64,000 nt of DNA from Ornithinimicrobium faecis (GTDB taxonomy: Bacteria > Actinomycetota > Actinomycetes > Actinomycetales > Dermatophilaceae), in contig NZ_CP099489.1 in assembly GCF_023923225.1 (NCBI RefSeq), positions 2,294,001-2,358,000 of the forward strand. Reading direction: 5' to 3'. Below are positions 18,655 through 27,823 of this stretch, piece after piece. Made by a program: the position numbers and the translations under genes. Under the pieces are notes generated by a model. That model saw nothing but the letters and a program-made list of their open reading frames with translations. It was not told the DNA's origin and ran no database searches. Position 1 is the first letter of the stretch; each line of letters begins with the position of its first letter.

Positions 18655-18731
18655 CGGCGTGAGCCTACGGACACATCTGGGAGGACTGCGACTCGTTAAA
18701 CCTGCCACACAACCTGCGACCGGAGTTGTCC

Positions 18732-19166
18732 CTACGAGCGGACGCGGCGCAGCCGCTGGGCCTCCACCTCATAACGCGAGACGCGCCCCTGGCCTCCGGC
18801 ATAGAACCGACGGTGCAGGCTGCCCTCAAGATCGGCATAGTCGTCGATGGACAGGCGCATGGCAGCGGCTCGGGTCCGCGCACTCCAGCAAGCCACCTCG
18901 ATCGCATCGACCTGGGCACGCTTGCCCTGGTTGACCTTGCTCTGGGTGCCCTTGTCTGGGGCCCCCTTGCCCTGATTGTCCTTGCCTGGCGCGGTCTTGT
19001 TCGCGCCGCGTCGCCCTGCCCTGGGCACGACGACGCGCAGTTGCACCACCTCGTCGCCGCTCGGCAGGACCCTGACCTCGGGGCCCCAACTGACCCGACC
19101 CACGATGTGAACGGAGTTGACGGTCTCGACGGCCGGGGTGTCACGTGCACTGGTCTGTGGACTCAT
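18732..19166 (-). CDS. single-stranded DNA-binding protein-like (SSB paralogue)
   Basis: Residues about 12-45 (ETVNSVHIVGRVSWGPEVRVLPSGDEVVQLRVVVPR) and the block DAIEVACWSARTRAAAMRL correspond to strands of an SSB-type OB fold. Between them lies a roughly 30-residue Lys/Gly/Gln/Asn-rich low-complexity insert (about 18915-19010). The protein ends soon after the fold and has no acidic SSB tail for partner docking, so it is probably an accessory SSB. ATG at 19166 is chosen; the frame extends to 19337 but that part overlaps tandem repeats. Confidence 0.75.
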   Translation of the reverse strand: MSPQTSARDTPAVETVNSVHIVGRVSWGPEVRVLPSGDEVVQLRVVVPRAGRRGANKTAPGKDNQGKGAPDKGTQSKVNQGKRAQVDAIEVACWSARTRAAAMRLSIDDYADLEGSLHRRFYAGGQGRVSRYEVEAQRLRRVRS

Positions 19167-19259
19167 CTCCACACCCTGTGCGCTGCCCCGTCCCACCACC
19201 AGACTGGGTGAGGGGTCTGTGGACGGTGGCACTCGGCATACAGAGGCTGTGGATCTCAC

Positions 19260-19340
19260 TGACGAGGCGGCGGAACGCGTGACCGAGGCGGCGGAACGAG
19301 CGACCAAGCGTTGCAACGACTGACCGAGGCGTTGCACTCA
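19260..19340. repeat. four imperfect 20-21 bp tandem repeats
   Basis: Copies begin at 19260, 19280, 19301 and 19321, each a variant of TGACCGAGGCGGCGGAACG. They occupy the spacer downstream of the membrane hydrolase gene and end on its stop codon (19338-19340). Confidence 0.8.
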
Positions 19341-21056
19341 GCGATCGAGCACGAGGGTGTCGATCGTGGCAACGATCTCGGAGTAGTCCGCCAGGGGATC
19401 CATCCCCAGCACGCCGGCCCAGAGCGGGACCATCTCGTTCTTGTACTCATGGCCATGGCCCGGCGGAACGTCCACGGACAGCGGCATGTCGCTCGCGATC
19501 TGCCAGAAGGTCACCCACCGCTCCCAGCTCAGGTCAGGGGAGACGTCACGACCGACCTGCTCGCGGAGCCAGTCCGGCTCCTCCCACAGCAGGTCCCACG
19601 ACCACCAGACGACGGGGTCGGACGCGTGCTGACCATAGACCACGCGGGGCTCCTCCCAGTCCACGAAGGGGGCGCCATAGAAGTCCTCGGTGAGCTCCAG
19701 CGGCCGGGTGGCAAACCTGATGTTCTGCCCGTTGTCAATCACGGGTGCGATCTCCGGGCTGCCCTGCCGGCGGCTCTCGGTCAGGGAGCTCCACAGGGGT
19801 GTGAAGCGGGGCGTGCCGGTCCACAGGGCCCCGTCCACGCGCGCCAGCATGTCGTCGGCATCGTCGAAGGCACCCTGCCCGCCGAAGGAGCCCAGCGACT
19901 CGCCACTGGCGAACAGGCGTGGCCGCTCACCCTCGGGCAGTGCCTGGATCTCCGCCTCGACGGCCTCGAAGAGTGCCCGGCCCGCCCGCGGGGGCGTGTC
20001 CCGGTCGGAAATGTAGGCCAAGCCGCTGGGGAAGAAGCTGTATTGCATCGAGACAGTGGCCACATCTCCGCCGGTGAGGAACTCCAGCGACTGCGTCGAC
20101 CACTCCTGCACGAAGCCGGTGCCGGTCGTCGTCGCGACATTGACGACCGACCGCTCCAGGCCGCCAGTGCGCACGAGCTCGGCGACCGCTGCCTGTGCCG
20201 CGTCCTCGATCTCGTCGTGCTCAGCCTTGCCGGCATAGACCCGGATCGGGTCGAGCGCCGGCTCGCCGGTGGCCCCCGCGATGTCCGAGGCACGTGGTCC
20301 GTCGGAGACAAACATCTGCCCCTCGCGGCCCAGAGACTCCCAGGACTCGTATGACGCGGGGCTGCCTGAGCGCTCGGTTTCGGGTGGGGCGGTGCGCCCC
20401 TCGGGCGAGGTCTGGCTCAGTTGGGTGGCGTTGCCCAGGGCCCAGTTCAGGGCTCGCTGGTAGACCAGGGTCTCGCTCACGAAGAGCACAGCAAAGACCA
20501 CGATGAGGGCTGCAACCACGCCCTCCAGGGGGCCGGGGAGGATGGGCTCGATCAGCCGCTTGACCCGGCGCCACAGTCGGCGCAGGCCACGGCCGATCAG
20601 CAGCAGCACCCAGAAGAGCGCGAGGCCGGCGAGCACCCCGATGAACTGGTTGAGGGCGCCCCCACGGCTGACGCCGGCGACGAGCGAGATCTGCTCCTGC
20701 TGGTGCAGGCTGCGGATCCACACGACGCCGCTGACGATGATCAGGAACACCAGCCACAGGGTGCGCAGGCTCCAGTCGGAGCGGGCGTTGATCTCCACCC
20801 GCAGGTCGGTGCGGCGAGCCAGCCACGAGACGAAGCGGCCGAGCAGGCTGCCGATGACGTAACCGTAGGCGAGGCTGACGCCCACGTTCACGGCCGTCAT
20901 CCACCAGGCACGCGGCAGCAGGCTGGGGGACAGGGCCACCCACAGGGTGATCAGGCCGACGGTCAGACCCGGGGTGGAGAGGTGGCGCAGCACGCCGTCC
21001 GAGCGTTCCTCAGGTGGGTTCGGATAGGACGAGTGCGGTGTCCCCGGCAGGGGCAT
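19338..21056 (-). CDS. membrane alpha/beta-hydrolase family protein (Abhydrolase_9 type)
   Basis: A large actinobacterial membrane protein (572 aa). The first 220 residues hold several TM segments (LITLWVALSPSLLPRAWW, TLWLVFLIIVSGVVWI, VVAALIVVFAVLFVSE); the C-terminal 330 residues form a hydrolase-like domain whose nucleophile elbow is FASGESLGSFGGQ. Further conserved blocks are WTGTPRFTPLW and DNGQNIRFATRP. ATG at 21056 is preferred; a GTG at 21113 is in frame. The substrate is unknown; a membrane or cell-wall lipid ester is a family-based guess. Confidence 0.85.
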   Translation of the reverse strand: MPLPGTPHSSYPNPPEERSDGVLRHLSTPGLTVGLITLWVALSPSLLPRAWWMTAVNVGVSLAYGYVIGSLLGRFVSWLARRTDLRVEINARSDWSLRTLWLVFLIIVSGVVWIRSLHQQEQISLVAGVSRGGALNQFIGVLAGLALFWVLLLIGRGLRRLWRRVKRLIEPILPGPLEGVVAALIVVFAVLFVSETLVYQRALNWALGNATQLSQTSPEGRTAPPETERSGSPASYESWESLGREGQMFVSDGPRASDIAGATGEPALDPIRVYAGKAEHDEIEDAAQAAVAELVRTGGLERSVVNVATTTGTGFVQEWSTQSLEFLTGGDVATVSMQYSFFPSGLAYISDRDTPPRAGRALFEAVEAEIQALPEGERPRLFASGESLGSFGGQGAFDDADDMLARVDGALWTGTPRFTPLWSSLTESRRQGSPEIAPVIDNGQNIRFATRPLELTEDFYGAPFVDWEEPRVVYGQHASDPVVWWSWDLLWEEPDWLREQVGRDVSPDLSWERWVTFWQIASDMPLSVDVPPGHGHEYKNEMVPLWAGVLGMDPLADYSEIVATIDTLVLDR

Positions 21057-21130
21057 GCGCAGCGGGTTGTGCACCGAGGGCTGGCCGAGGCGTGGTGCTC
21101 TGAGGCGCTGCACTCGCTCAGCCTATGCGG

Positions 21131-21184
21131 TCAGGTGCTCCGGGGCGGTGAGGTGCTCCGGGGCGGTGAGGTGATCCGGTGGTG
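21131..21184. repeat. three 18 bp tandem repeats upstream of glsA
   Basis: Copies at 21131, 21149 and 21167 of TGAGGTGCTCCGGGGCGG, the third degenerate. They lie in the divergent spacer between the membrane hydrolase and glutaminase genes and could affect either promoter. Confidence 0.85.
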
Positions 21185-21206
21185 GCCGGTCTGCCACAGT
21201 GGGCCC

Positions 21207-22172
21207 ATGACCGACCAGCGTGTGCACGACGACCTCGTCGCGATCCTCGAGGAGACGCGAGAGATCGGCTGGGGTGAGCCGGCCGACTATCTGCGCGATG
21301 TCCAGCGACGAGACCTGGATGCCCTGGCGGCCGCCGTCTGCACCACGGAGGGTGAGGTGGTCGGGGTGGGCCATCACGACCGGGCGCTGGCGCTCCAGTC
21401 CGTCTCCAAGGCGTTCACGTATGCCGTGGCCCTCCAGGAGTGCGGGTTGGACCGGGTGCTGGCGTTTATCGGTGTTGAGCCGTCGGGGGAGGCCTTCAAC
21501 GAGCTGTCGCAACTCAGCGACGGACGGCCCTTCAATCCGCTGATCAACGCCGGGGCGATCATGGCCCAGGCGCTGGTGCCTGGTGACACCCTTGAGGACC
21601 GGGAGGCTCTCCTGCTGGACCGCTATTCCGCGCTGGCAGGAGGTCAGCTGGAGGTCAGCGAGGAGGTCCTGCGAGCCGAGCAGGTCCGGGCCGACCGCAA
21701 CTTCGCCCTGGCCCACATGCTGGCCTCCTCCGGCATGCTGGATGTCGACCCGCATGAGGTGGTCCAGGGCTATCTGCGCCAGTGCTCGGTCGAGGTCACG
21801 ACCACGCAGCTGGCCGTGATGGGAGCGACCTTCGCCTCGGGCGGACGCAACCCGGTGTCGGGGGAGCGGGTCTTCGACGAGCGCGTGGTCCAACAGACAC
21901 TGTCAGTCATGCTGACCTGCGGGATGTATGACGCCAGCGGCGGCTGGGTGACCCAGGTGGGCATCCCCGCCAAGAGCGGCGTCTCGGGTGCGATGCTCGG
22001 CGTGGTCCCCGGCGCGATGGGGCTGGCCACCTGGTCTCCCCGGCTGGACAGCCATGGCAACTCGATCCGTGGTGTCGAGCTGTTCCGCCGGCTCAGCGAC
22101 CGCTGGGACCTGCACGTGCTGCGGCACCGCGACCCGCTGGGTCAGCCCACCGACGGGGCGGCTGATGGCTGA
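21207..22172 (+). CDS. glsA: glutaminase A
   Basis: Converts glutamine to glutamate and ammonia (321 aa). It has the beta-lactamase-like S-x-x-K catalytic pair, S65-VS-K68 in LALQSVSKAFTYA, and the family blocks FNPLINAGAI, ADRNFALAHMLASSGM and AKSGVSGAMLGVVPG. ATG at 21207 is the first credible start; a long open frame upstream runs through the tandem repeats and the divergent gene and is ignored. Its stop overlaps the next gene by eight bases. Confidence 0.95.
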   Translation: MTDQRVHDDLVAILEETREIGWGEPADYLRDVQRRDLDALAAAVCTTEGEVVGVGHHDRALALQSVSKAFTYAVALQECGLDRVLAFIGVEPSGEAFNELSQLSDGRPFNPLINAGAIMAQALVPGDTLEDREALLLDRYSALAGGQLEVSEEVLRAEQVRADRNFALAHMLASSGMLDVDPHEVVQGYLRQCSVEVTTTQLAVMGATFASGGRNPVSGERVFDERVVQQTLSVMLTCGMYDASGGWVTQVGIPAKSGVSGAMLGVVPGAMGLATWSPRLDSHGNSIRGVELFRRLSDRWDLHVLRHRDPLGQPTDGAADG

Positions 22173-22665
22173 CCTCGTGCGCACCTGGGGTGCGCGGTTG
22201 CTGCAGAACCGGCTGTTCGTGCGGGCGCCCATCCCGATGTTCCGCGCCGGTCTGGGCTTCCTGTTCACCCGGCGCCTGCTGATGCTCGAGCATGTGGGCC
22301 GCACGTCCGGTGCAGCCCGGTTCGTTGTCCTGGAGGTGGTGAGCGAGGAGTCGCCCACCTCCCTCGTGGTCGCGTCCGGTTTCGGGCCCACGGCACAGTG
22401 GTTCCGCAACCTGCAGGCGCAACCGCGCTGTCATGTCAGCATCGGGACGACGCGGCGCCACCCTGCGCAGGCACGTGTCCTGGATGAGGGGGAGCGGACG
22501 CGGGTCCTGGCGGCCTACCAACTCGAGCACCCGACGGCCTGGGAAAAGCTCTCTGCCGTGATCACCGAGGCGACGGGCGAGACCGAGCCGGACATCCCGC
22601 TGGTGCGGTTGGACCTGAGCGCCGGTGACGCACCACAGGCCCGGTTCGGCCCCGGCGAAGTGTGA
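22165..22665 (+). CDS. nitroreductase/deazaflavin (F420)-dependent family protein, DUF385
   Basis: A 166-residue protein of the Ddn-like split-barrel family. Diagnostic segments are MLEHVGRTSGAARFVVLEVV, VASGFGPTAQWFRNLQAQP and VSIGTTRRHPAQARVLDEGER. Known members bind the deazaflavin F420, a cofactor of many actinobacteria, and reduce nitro compounds or quinones. Translationally coupled to glsA by an 8-base overlap, a link I cannot explain biochemically. Confidence 0.85.
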   Translation: MADLVRTWGARLLQNRLFVRAPIPMFRAGLGFLFTRRLLMLEHVGRTSGAARFVVLEVVSEESPTSLVVASGFGPTAQWFRNLQAQPRCHVSIGTTRRHPAQARVLDEGERTRVLAAYQLEHPTAWEKLSAVITEATGETEPDIPLVRLDLSAGDAPQARFGPGEV

Positions 22666-22703
22666 TCACGCTCATATCCAGAGGCTGGCGTGACCCACCG
22701 TAG

Positions 22704-22722
22704 TTAGGTTAGCCTCACCTCA
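22704..22722 (+). promoter_or_regulatory. DtxR/IdeR-type iron box
   Basis: TTAGGTTAGCCTCACCTCA matches the 19-bp actinobacterial iron-box consensus TTAGGTTAGGCTAACCTAA, strongly in the left half. It abuts the ATG of the siderophore ABC ATPase, so metal-loaded repressor would block transcription start. TAGCCT inside it, six bases before the ATG, could be the -10 of a leaderless transcript; no Shine-Dalgarno is visible. Confidence 0.85.
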
Positions 22723-23588
22723 TGGCCCGCTCCTTTCCCGCAGTTCTCCCGCCCGCCCTGAGCGGACAGGAACTGCGCTTGTCCTACGGTCACCACGAGG
22801 TGGTCCACGGCGTCGACCTGTCCCTGACCCAGGGGAGGGTCACGGCCCTCATCGGGCCCAACGGCTCGGGCAAGTCGACGGTGCTGCGGTCCCTGGCCAG
22901 GTTGCACCGACCGGACACCGGCAACGTTGCACTCGATGACGTCGAGGATGTGTTGACGCTGCACCCCAAAGCTTTTGCCCGGCGGGTCACGATGCTCTCC
23001 CAGAGCAGACCCACGCCAGGGGGAGTGACGGTGCGCGACGTGGTCGGGTTTGGCAGGCACCCGCACCGCGGTCGCTTCCGGACGGCTGACCCAGACGGAC
23101 CGCGGGCCATCGAGCACGCACTGTCCATCACCGGGGTCAGCACGATGGCCGACCGCGGCGTGGACGAGCTGTCGGGTGGCGAGCTGCAGCGGGTCTGGCT
23201 GGCCACCTGTCTGGCCCAGGACACCGGGGTGCTCCTGCTGGACGAGCCCACCAACCACCTGGACCTGCGTTATCAGATGGACCTGCTGGACCTCGTCCGT
23301 GACCTGGCCACCGAGCACGGTGTGGCCATCGGGGTGGTCCTGCACGACCTCAACCACGCGGCCACCGTCGCCGACCACGTCGTGCTGCTTGACCACGGAG
23401 AGGTTCGCGCAACCGGGACACCCGCTGAGGTGCTGACCACGGACCTACTCTCCGAGGTCTACGGCATCCACGTGGACGTCCACCTCCACCCCGTCTCGAG
23501 CCGCCCAGTCTGTGAGGCACGCAGCCGGCACCTGGCGAGCGCCGAGCTGGACCACACGGCTGACATCGTCCAGCCCGCCGCTGTCTGA
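22722..23588 (+). CDS. iron-siderophore ABC transporter ATP-binding protein
   Basis: FecE/FhuC-type ATPase (288 aa) that energises ferric-siderophore import. Walker A is GPNGSGKST (45-53), the signature is DELSGGELQRVWLA, Walker B is VLLLDEPTNHLDL, and the switch His follows in VVLHDLNHA. It is the first gene of the uptake operon and starts at the iron box. The last 35 residues are a non-conserved tail. Confidence 0.93.
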   Translation: MARSFPAVLPPALSGQELRLSYGHHEVVHGVDLSLTQGRVTALIGPNGSGKSTVLRSLARLHRPDTGNVALDDVEDVLTLHPKAFARRVTMLSQSRPTPGGVTVRDVVGFGRHPHRGRFRTADPDGPRAIEHALSITGVSTMADRGVDELSGGELQRVWLATCLAQDTGVLLLDEPTNHLDLRYQMDLLDLVRDLATEHGVAIGVVLHDLNHAATVADHVVLLDHGEVRATGTPAEVLTTDLLSEVYGIHVDVHLHPVSSRPVCEARSRHLASAELDHTADIVQPAAV

Positions 23589-23659
23589 CCTCACCCCGCC
23601 CCCTCCCAGGGGCACCAACCCGCCCGCCCAGCGGACGGCATACAGACAAGGAATCACCC

Positions 23660-24748
23660 ATGCACCGACCCCGTCACGCCCTGGTGACCGGAACCCTGCT
23701 GGTCGCTGCCCTCGCGCTCACCGCCTGCGGGACGACGGAGGACCCTGAGCCGGCCGAGCAGGAGAGCGCGGCCGCCGACGGCGAGTCATCCGCCGATGGC
23801 GAGTCAACCCCAGCAGTCGGGGATGACGCCGCGGCCACGACAGCCGCCACCACCGCAGCCGAGCAGGGGAGTGGTGGCCCCGTGACCTACACCGACGAGC
23901 GCGGCGAGCACACCCTCGAGGAACCGGCCACCGAGGTGGTCTCCCTGGAGTGGGGGCTGACCGAGAACCTCCTGGCGCTCGGCGTCGTGCCGGTCGGGCA
24001 GGCGGACATCGAGGGCTACAACACCTGGGACACGGTCGCGCCGCTGGACCCGGAGGGCGTCACCGATGTGGGGACGCGCGGCGAGCCCAGCCTGTCCGAC
24101 ATCACGGCGCTGGACCCGGATCTGATCGTGACCACGACCGACCTGCCAGACAACGTGATTGGCCAGCTCGAGGACATCGCGCCGGTCCTGGCCGTGCGGG
24201 GCTCGGACAGCGAGGACCCGTTGGGCTACATGCGCTCCACGGTCGAGCTGCTCGGCACCGCCACCGGCACCGAGGTGGAGGCCGAGGCCGCCCTGGGGGA
24301 GTTCGACGCCGCCCTGACCGAGGGGCAGGCCGCCATCGCGGACGCCGGCCTCGAGGGCGACGAGTTCGTGATGGCCGACGGCTGGCTCAACAACGGCGTC
24401 GTGTCGGTGCGGATGTTCACGCCGGGCTCCTACTTCGGGGCGATCGGCGAGGAGCTCGGGCTGGTCAACGCCTGGACCGAGGGCGGCGACCCCGACTACG
24501 GCCTGGCCCAGACCGACGTCGAGGGCCTCACTGCCCTCGACGACCTGCACTTCCTCTATGCCGCAAACGATTCCGAGGCTGACCCGTTCGCCGAGGGGCT
24601 GGCCGACAACCCGATCTGGGCACAGCTGCCCTTCGTCACGGGGGACAACGTGGACCGCATCCCGGACGGCATCTGGATGTTCGGCGGGCCGCAGTCCGGC
24701 GAGGCCTTCATCGACGCCACCGTCGACGCGGTGACCGCACCGGAGTGA
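23660..24748 (+). CDS. iron-siderophore ABC transporter substrate-binding lipoprotein
   Basis: Extracytoplasmic siderophore receptor anchored as a lipoprotein (362 aa). The signal peptide ends in the lipobox LTAC with Cys23 as the lipidated residue; an acidic Asp/Glu/Ser/Thr linker of about 50 residues follows. The FecB/FepB core starts at VTYTDERGEHTLEEPATEVVSLEW and contains the long central helix region VIGQLEDIAPVL. AAGGAA precedes the ATG. The stop overlaps the permease start (GTGA). Confidence 0.92.
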   Translation: MHRPRHALVTGTLLVAALALTACGTTEDPEPAEQESAAADGESSADGESTPAVGDDAAATTAATTAAEQGSGGPVTYTDERGEHTLEEPATEVVSLEWGLTENLLALGVVPVGQADIEGYNTWDTVAPLDPEGVTDVGTRGEPSLSDITALDPDLIVTTTDLPDNVIGQLEDIAPVLAVRGSDSEDPLGYMRSTVELLGTATGTEVEAEAALGEFDAALTEGQAAIADAGLEGDEFVMADGWLNNGVVSVRMFTPGSYFGAIGEELGLVNAWTEGGDPDYGLAQTDVEGLTALDDLHFLYAANDSEADPFAEGLADNPIWAQLPFVTGDNVDRIPDGIWMFGGPQSGEAFIDATVDAVTAPE

Positions 24749-26889
24749 CCACGACCACCCCGCCGCAGCACGCCGACCTCGAGCCCTCGGGAGGTCGGTC
24801 TGCTGCCGGTGCCCCGGCGCCGGGGGAGTCGCCGCGCCGCGGCCGGGTGTCTGTCGGAGGCATCACGGGAGCCTTCCTGACCGTGATCGTCCTGGGGGTC
24901 ATCGTCAGTGGGGTGCACCTGACCCAGGGGACCGGTGCGGTCGGGGCCGGTGACCTCTGGCGCTGGGCCACCGGGGGAGACGCGCTGGACGAGACAGCGG
25001 CAGTGCTGCTGGCCTCGCGGGTGCCCCGGCTCCTGGCCGGACTGCTGGTCGGCGTGGCCCTCGGCGTCTCTGGTGCCCTGCTGCAGTCGGTGGCCCGCAA
25101 CCCCCTGGCCGCCCCCGACACCCTGGCGGTCAACGCCGGCGCCTATCTGACCGTTGTGGCCGTGGCGGTGCTGGGGCTGTCGGTGCCGTTCTACCTGCAG
25201 GGCACGCTCGCCTTCGCTGGTGGGCTCTGTGCCGCGATGCTGGTCATGGCGTTGTCCCGGGGCGGTGCTGACGGCCCCACCCGGCTCATCCTGGCGGGCT
25301 CGGCGATCACCCTGGCGCTCCACTCGCTCGTGACGATGCTCCTGGTCCTCTTCGAGCAGGAGACGATGGGCCTGTTCGCCTGGGGCAGTGGCTCGATCGT
25401 CCAGTCCGGCACGCGCACCCTGACCCTGGCGCTGCCGGTCCTCGTGGTGGGCGTGGGTGCTGCCCTGCTGCTGTCACGGCGGATGGACCTGCTGGCTCTG
25501 GGCGACGATGCTGCGTCGGTCCTGGGCATCTCGGTCCGGCGGGCGCGGGTGCTCTCCATCCTCGTGGCGGTCCTGCTGGCAGCCCTCTCGGTCACGGTGG
25601 CCGGACCGATCGGCTTTGTCGGTCTGGCTGCGCCCCTGATCGCCCGGATGGTGGCGCGTCGCATCCCCGGTCTCGGGCGGCACCTGGTCCTGCTTCCCTT
25701 CGCCGCGCTGGTCGGCATCGTGGTGGTGGTCGGGGCCGATGTTGCTCTGCGAGTGCTGATCCCGAGCGCGATGACCACCGCCGTGCCGACCGGCGTCGTC
25801 ACCAGTCTGCTGGGCGCTGCCCTCCTGGTGTGGTTTGCCCGGCGGCTGCCGGACCGCGGTGTCGGCCTGGACTCGTCCGGCCAGCACGGTCGGCCCCGCA
25901 CCACCTCGACGTATGCCGTGGTGGCGGTCTCCCTGTCCCTCGCCCTGGTTGGCGCCGGGCTGGCAGCTGTGCTGCTGGGGGACCGGTTAATCCTGCTCGG
26001 TGACGTCGCGAACTGGTGGAACGACGTCTCCGGCCGGGAGGTCACCCTGGAGATGGGCCGCCGGGTGCCACGGGTCCTGGCCGCGCTGCTGGCCGGGGCC
26101 GCCCTGGCCCTGGCGGGCACCATCGTGCAGGCCGTGTGCCGCAACCCGCTCGCCGAGCCCGGGCTGCTCGGTGTCACCTCGGGCGCCGGACTGGGTGCTG
26201 TCGGGGCCATCCTGCTGGTGCCCGGCATCGGCCTGTGGCCCATGTCGGCGTCCGCTGTCGTCGGAGCCCTCGTGGTCACCTCGCTGGTCTTCGCCCTGGC
26301 ACACCGCGGGGGACTGAGCTCCACCCGGCTGGTGCTCATCGGCGTGGGGACCCAGGCCGGTGTGATGGCCCTGATTGCCCTGCTCATCGTGGTCACCCGG
26401 CCGTGGGAGGTGAACCTGGCGCTGACCTGGCTGGCCGGGTCGACCTATGGGCGCACGATGGAGCAGCTGGTGCCGGTGGCCGTGGCGCTGCTCGTGATCA
26501 TCCCGATCGCCGTCCTGCTGCGCCGCGAGCTCGATGTCGTGGCGCTGGACGAGGACACCCCGCGCCTGCTCGGGGTGCCGTTGGACCGGATGCGACTGCT
26601 GTTGCTGGGCACGGCCGCGGTGCTCACGGCGGCCGCCGTGGTTGCGACGGGAGTGGTGGCGTTCGTCGGCCTGGTCGCACCGCACGCGGCCCGCGCCCTC
26701 GTCGGTTCCCGGCACTCGCGGGTGATCCCGGTCGCCATCCTGCTCGGCGCGATCCTCGTCTCCGGTGCGGACACTCTCGGGCGCTGGGTTCTGGCGCCGA
26801 TCCAGATCCCGGCCGGTGTGGGCACCGCCCTGCTGGGCACTCCCTACTTCATCTATCTGCTGTGGCGCAGCCGCGGCCGCGACACCTGA
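24745..26889 (+). CDS. fused double FecCD-type siderophore permease
   Basis: A 714-residue permease made of two FecCD domains in tandem (about 45-360 and 395-710), the architecture of FhuB rather than of separate FecC and FecD. Both halves show the same landmarks: PRLLAGLLVGVALGVSGALLQ with NPLAAPDTLAVNAGA, and PRVLAALLAGAALALAGTIVQ with NPLAEPGLLGVTSGA. About 18-20 TM segments. GTG at 24745 overlaps the lipoprotein stop by four bases. One polypeptide can supply the whole membrane channel. Confidence 0.93.
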   Translation: MTTTTPPQHADLEPSGGRSAAGAPAPGESPRRGRVSVGGITGAFLTVIVLGVIVSGVHLTQGTGAVGAGDLWRWATGGDALDETAAVLLASRVPRLLAGLLVGVALGVSGALLQSVARNPLAAPDTLAVNAGAYLTVVAVAVLGLSVPFYLQGTLAFAGGLCAAMLVMALSRGGADGPTRLILAGSAITLALHSLVTMLLVLFEQETMGLFAWGSGSIVQSGTRTLTLALPVLVVGVGAALLLSRRMDLLALGDDAASVLGISVRRARVLSILVAVLLAALSVTVAGPIGFVGLAAPLIARMVARRIPGLGRHLVLLPFAALVGIVVVVGADVALRVLIPSAMTTAVPTGVVTSLLGAALLVWFARRLPDRGVGLDSSGQHGRPRTTSTYAVVAVSLSLALVGAGLAAVLLGDRLILLGDVANWWNDVSGREVTLEMGRRVPRVLAALLAGAALALAGTIVQAVCRNPLAEPGLLGVTSGAGLGAVGAILLVPGIGLWPMSASAVVGALVVTSLVFALAHRGGLSSTRLVLIGVGTQAGVMALIALLIVVTRPWEVNLALTWLAGSTYGRTMEQLVPVAVALLVIIPIAVLLRRELDVVALDEDTPRLLGVPLDRMRLLLLGTAAVLTAAAVVATGVVAFVGLVAPHAARALVGSRHSRVIPVAILLGAILVSGADTLGRWVLAPIQIPAGVGTALLGTPYFIYLLWRSRGRDT

Positions 26890-26904
26890 GCGAGAGGAAC
26901 CCTC

Positions 26905-27816
26905 ATGAGCACAAGCACTGCCACCGCCACCCTGACCTGGCGCCACTTCGACGTCACGGTTGCGCGCCTGGAGCGGCTCTCACCCAGCTTCCTGCGGGTG
27001 ACCTTCACCGGGGACGACCTGGACGAGTATGCCGACCTTGGCTTCGACGCCCGGACCAAGCTGCTCTTCCCGGTGGCCGGCGGATTCGAGCACCTGCCAC
27101 GCGGGGAGGACTGGTTCCTGCGGTGGCGCGAACTACCTGAGGCACAGCGCAATCCGCTGCGCACCTACACCACCCGGGCCGTGCGCCGGGAGACCCGCGA
27201 GGTCGACGTGGATGTCGTCCTGCACGGCGATGCCGGACCCGCCTCCCGGTGGGCCAACCGGGTGCAGCTCGGCGACCCGCTGGTGCTGATGGGCCCGAAC
27301 GCCCTGGCCGAGGGACCGCACGGCGGGGTGGAGTTCCGGGTGCCGGAGGCGGGCCGACCGGTGCTGCTCGCTGGTGACGAGACCGCCGTCCCAGCTATCG
27401 CCACGATCCTGAGCCAGCTGCCGGCATACAGCAGTGGAGCGGCCTTCCTGGAGGTCCCCCAGGCCGGCGACCGCTGGGAAGTGCCCGCCCCCGAGGGAGT
27501 TTCGGTGACCTGGCTGGCCCGCGAGGGACGGCCACACGGCGAGCTTCTGGTGCCCGCGGTGCAGGAGGCGGCCGGAGCCATGGCCCGGACCCGCACAGGT
27601 GGGGGAGTCGAGTTGGAGGACGTCGACATCGACGCTGATCTCCTCTGGGAGTTGGCGGCGCCTGGCGCCGGCTGCGAGGGCGAGCTCTCCGCCTGGTTCG
27701 CGGGGGAGGCCGGCGTGATCAAGACCCTGCGCCGGCACCTGGTCCGTGACCTCGGCATCGACCGACGCTCAGTGTCCTTCATGGGCTACTGGCGGGCCGG
27801 TCGCGCCGAGAACTGA
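26905..27816 (+). CDS. siderophore-interacting protein (ViuB/SIP-type ferric reductase)
   Basis: Cytoplasmic flavin reductase (303 aa) that releases iron from imported siderophores. The FAD-binding block [14 protein letters not shown], the NAD(P)H site [16 protein letters not shown], and the ending [15 protein letters not shown] are characteristic of the SIP family. It follows the permease by 15 bases with GAGAGGAA as ribosome site and completes the iron-uptake operon. Confidence 0.93.
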   Translation: MSTSTATATLTWRHFDVTVARLERLSPSFLRVTFTGDDLDEYADLGFDARTKLLFPVAGGFEHLPRGEDWFLRWRELPEAQRNPLRTYTTRAVRRETREVDVDVVLHGDAGPASRWANRVQLGDPLVLMGPNALAEGPHGGVEFRVPEAGRPVLLAGDETAVPAIATILSQLPAYSSGAAFLEVPQAGDRWEVPAPEGVSVTWLAREGRPHGELLVPAVQEAAGAMARTRTGGGVELEDVDIDADLLWELAAPGAGCEGELSAWFAGEAGVIKTLRRHLVRDLGIDRRSVSFMGYWRAGRAEN

Positions 27817-27823
27817 GGCTGCC

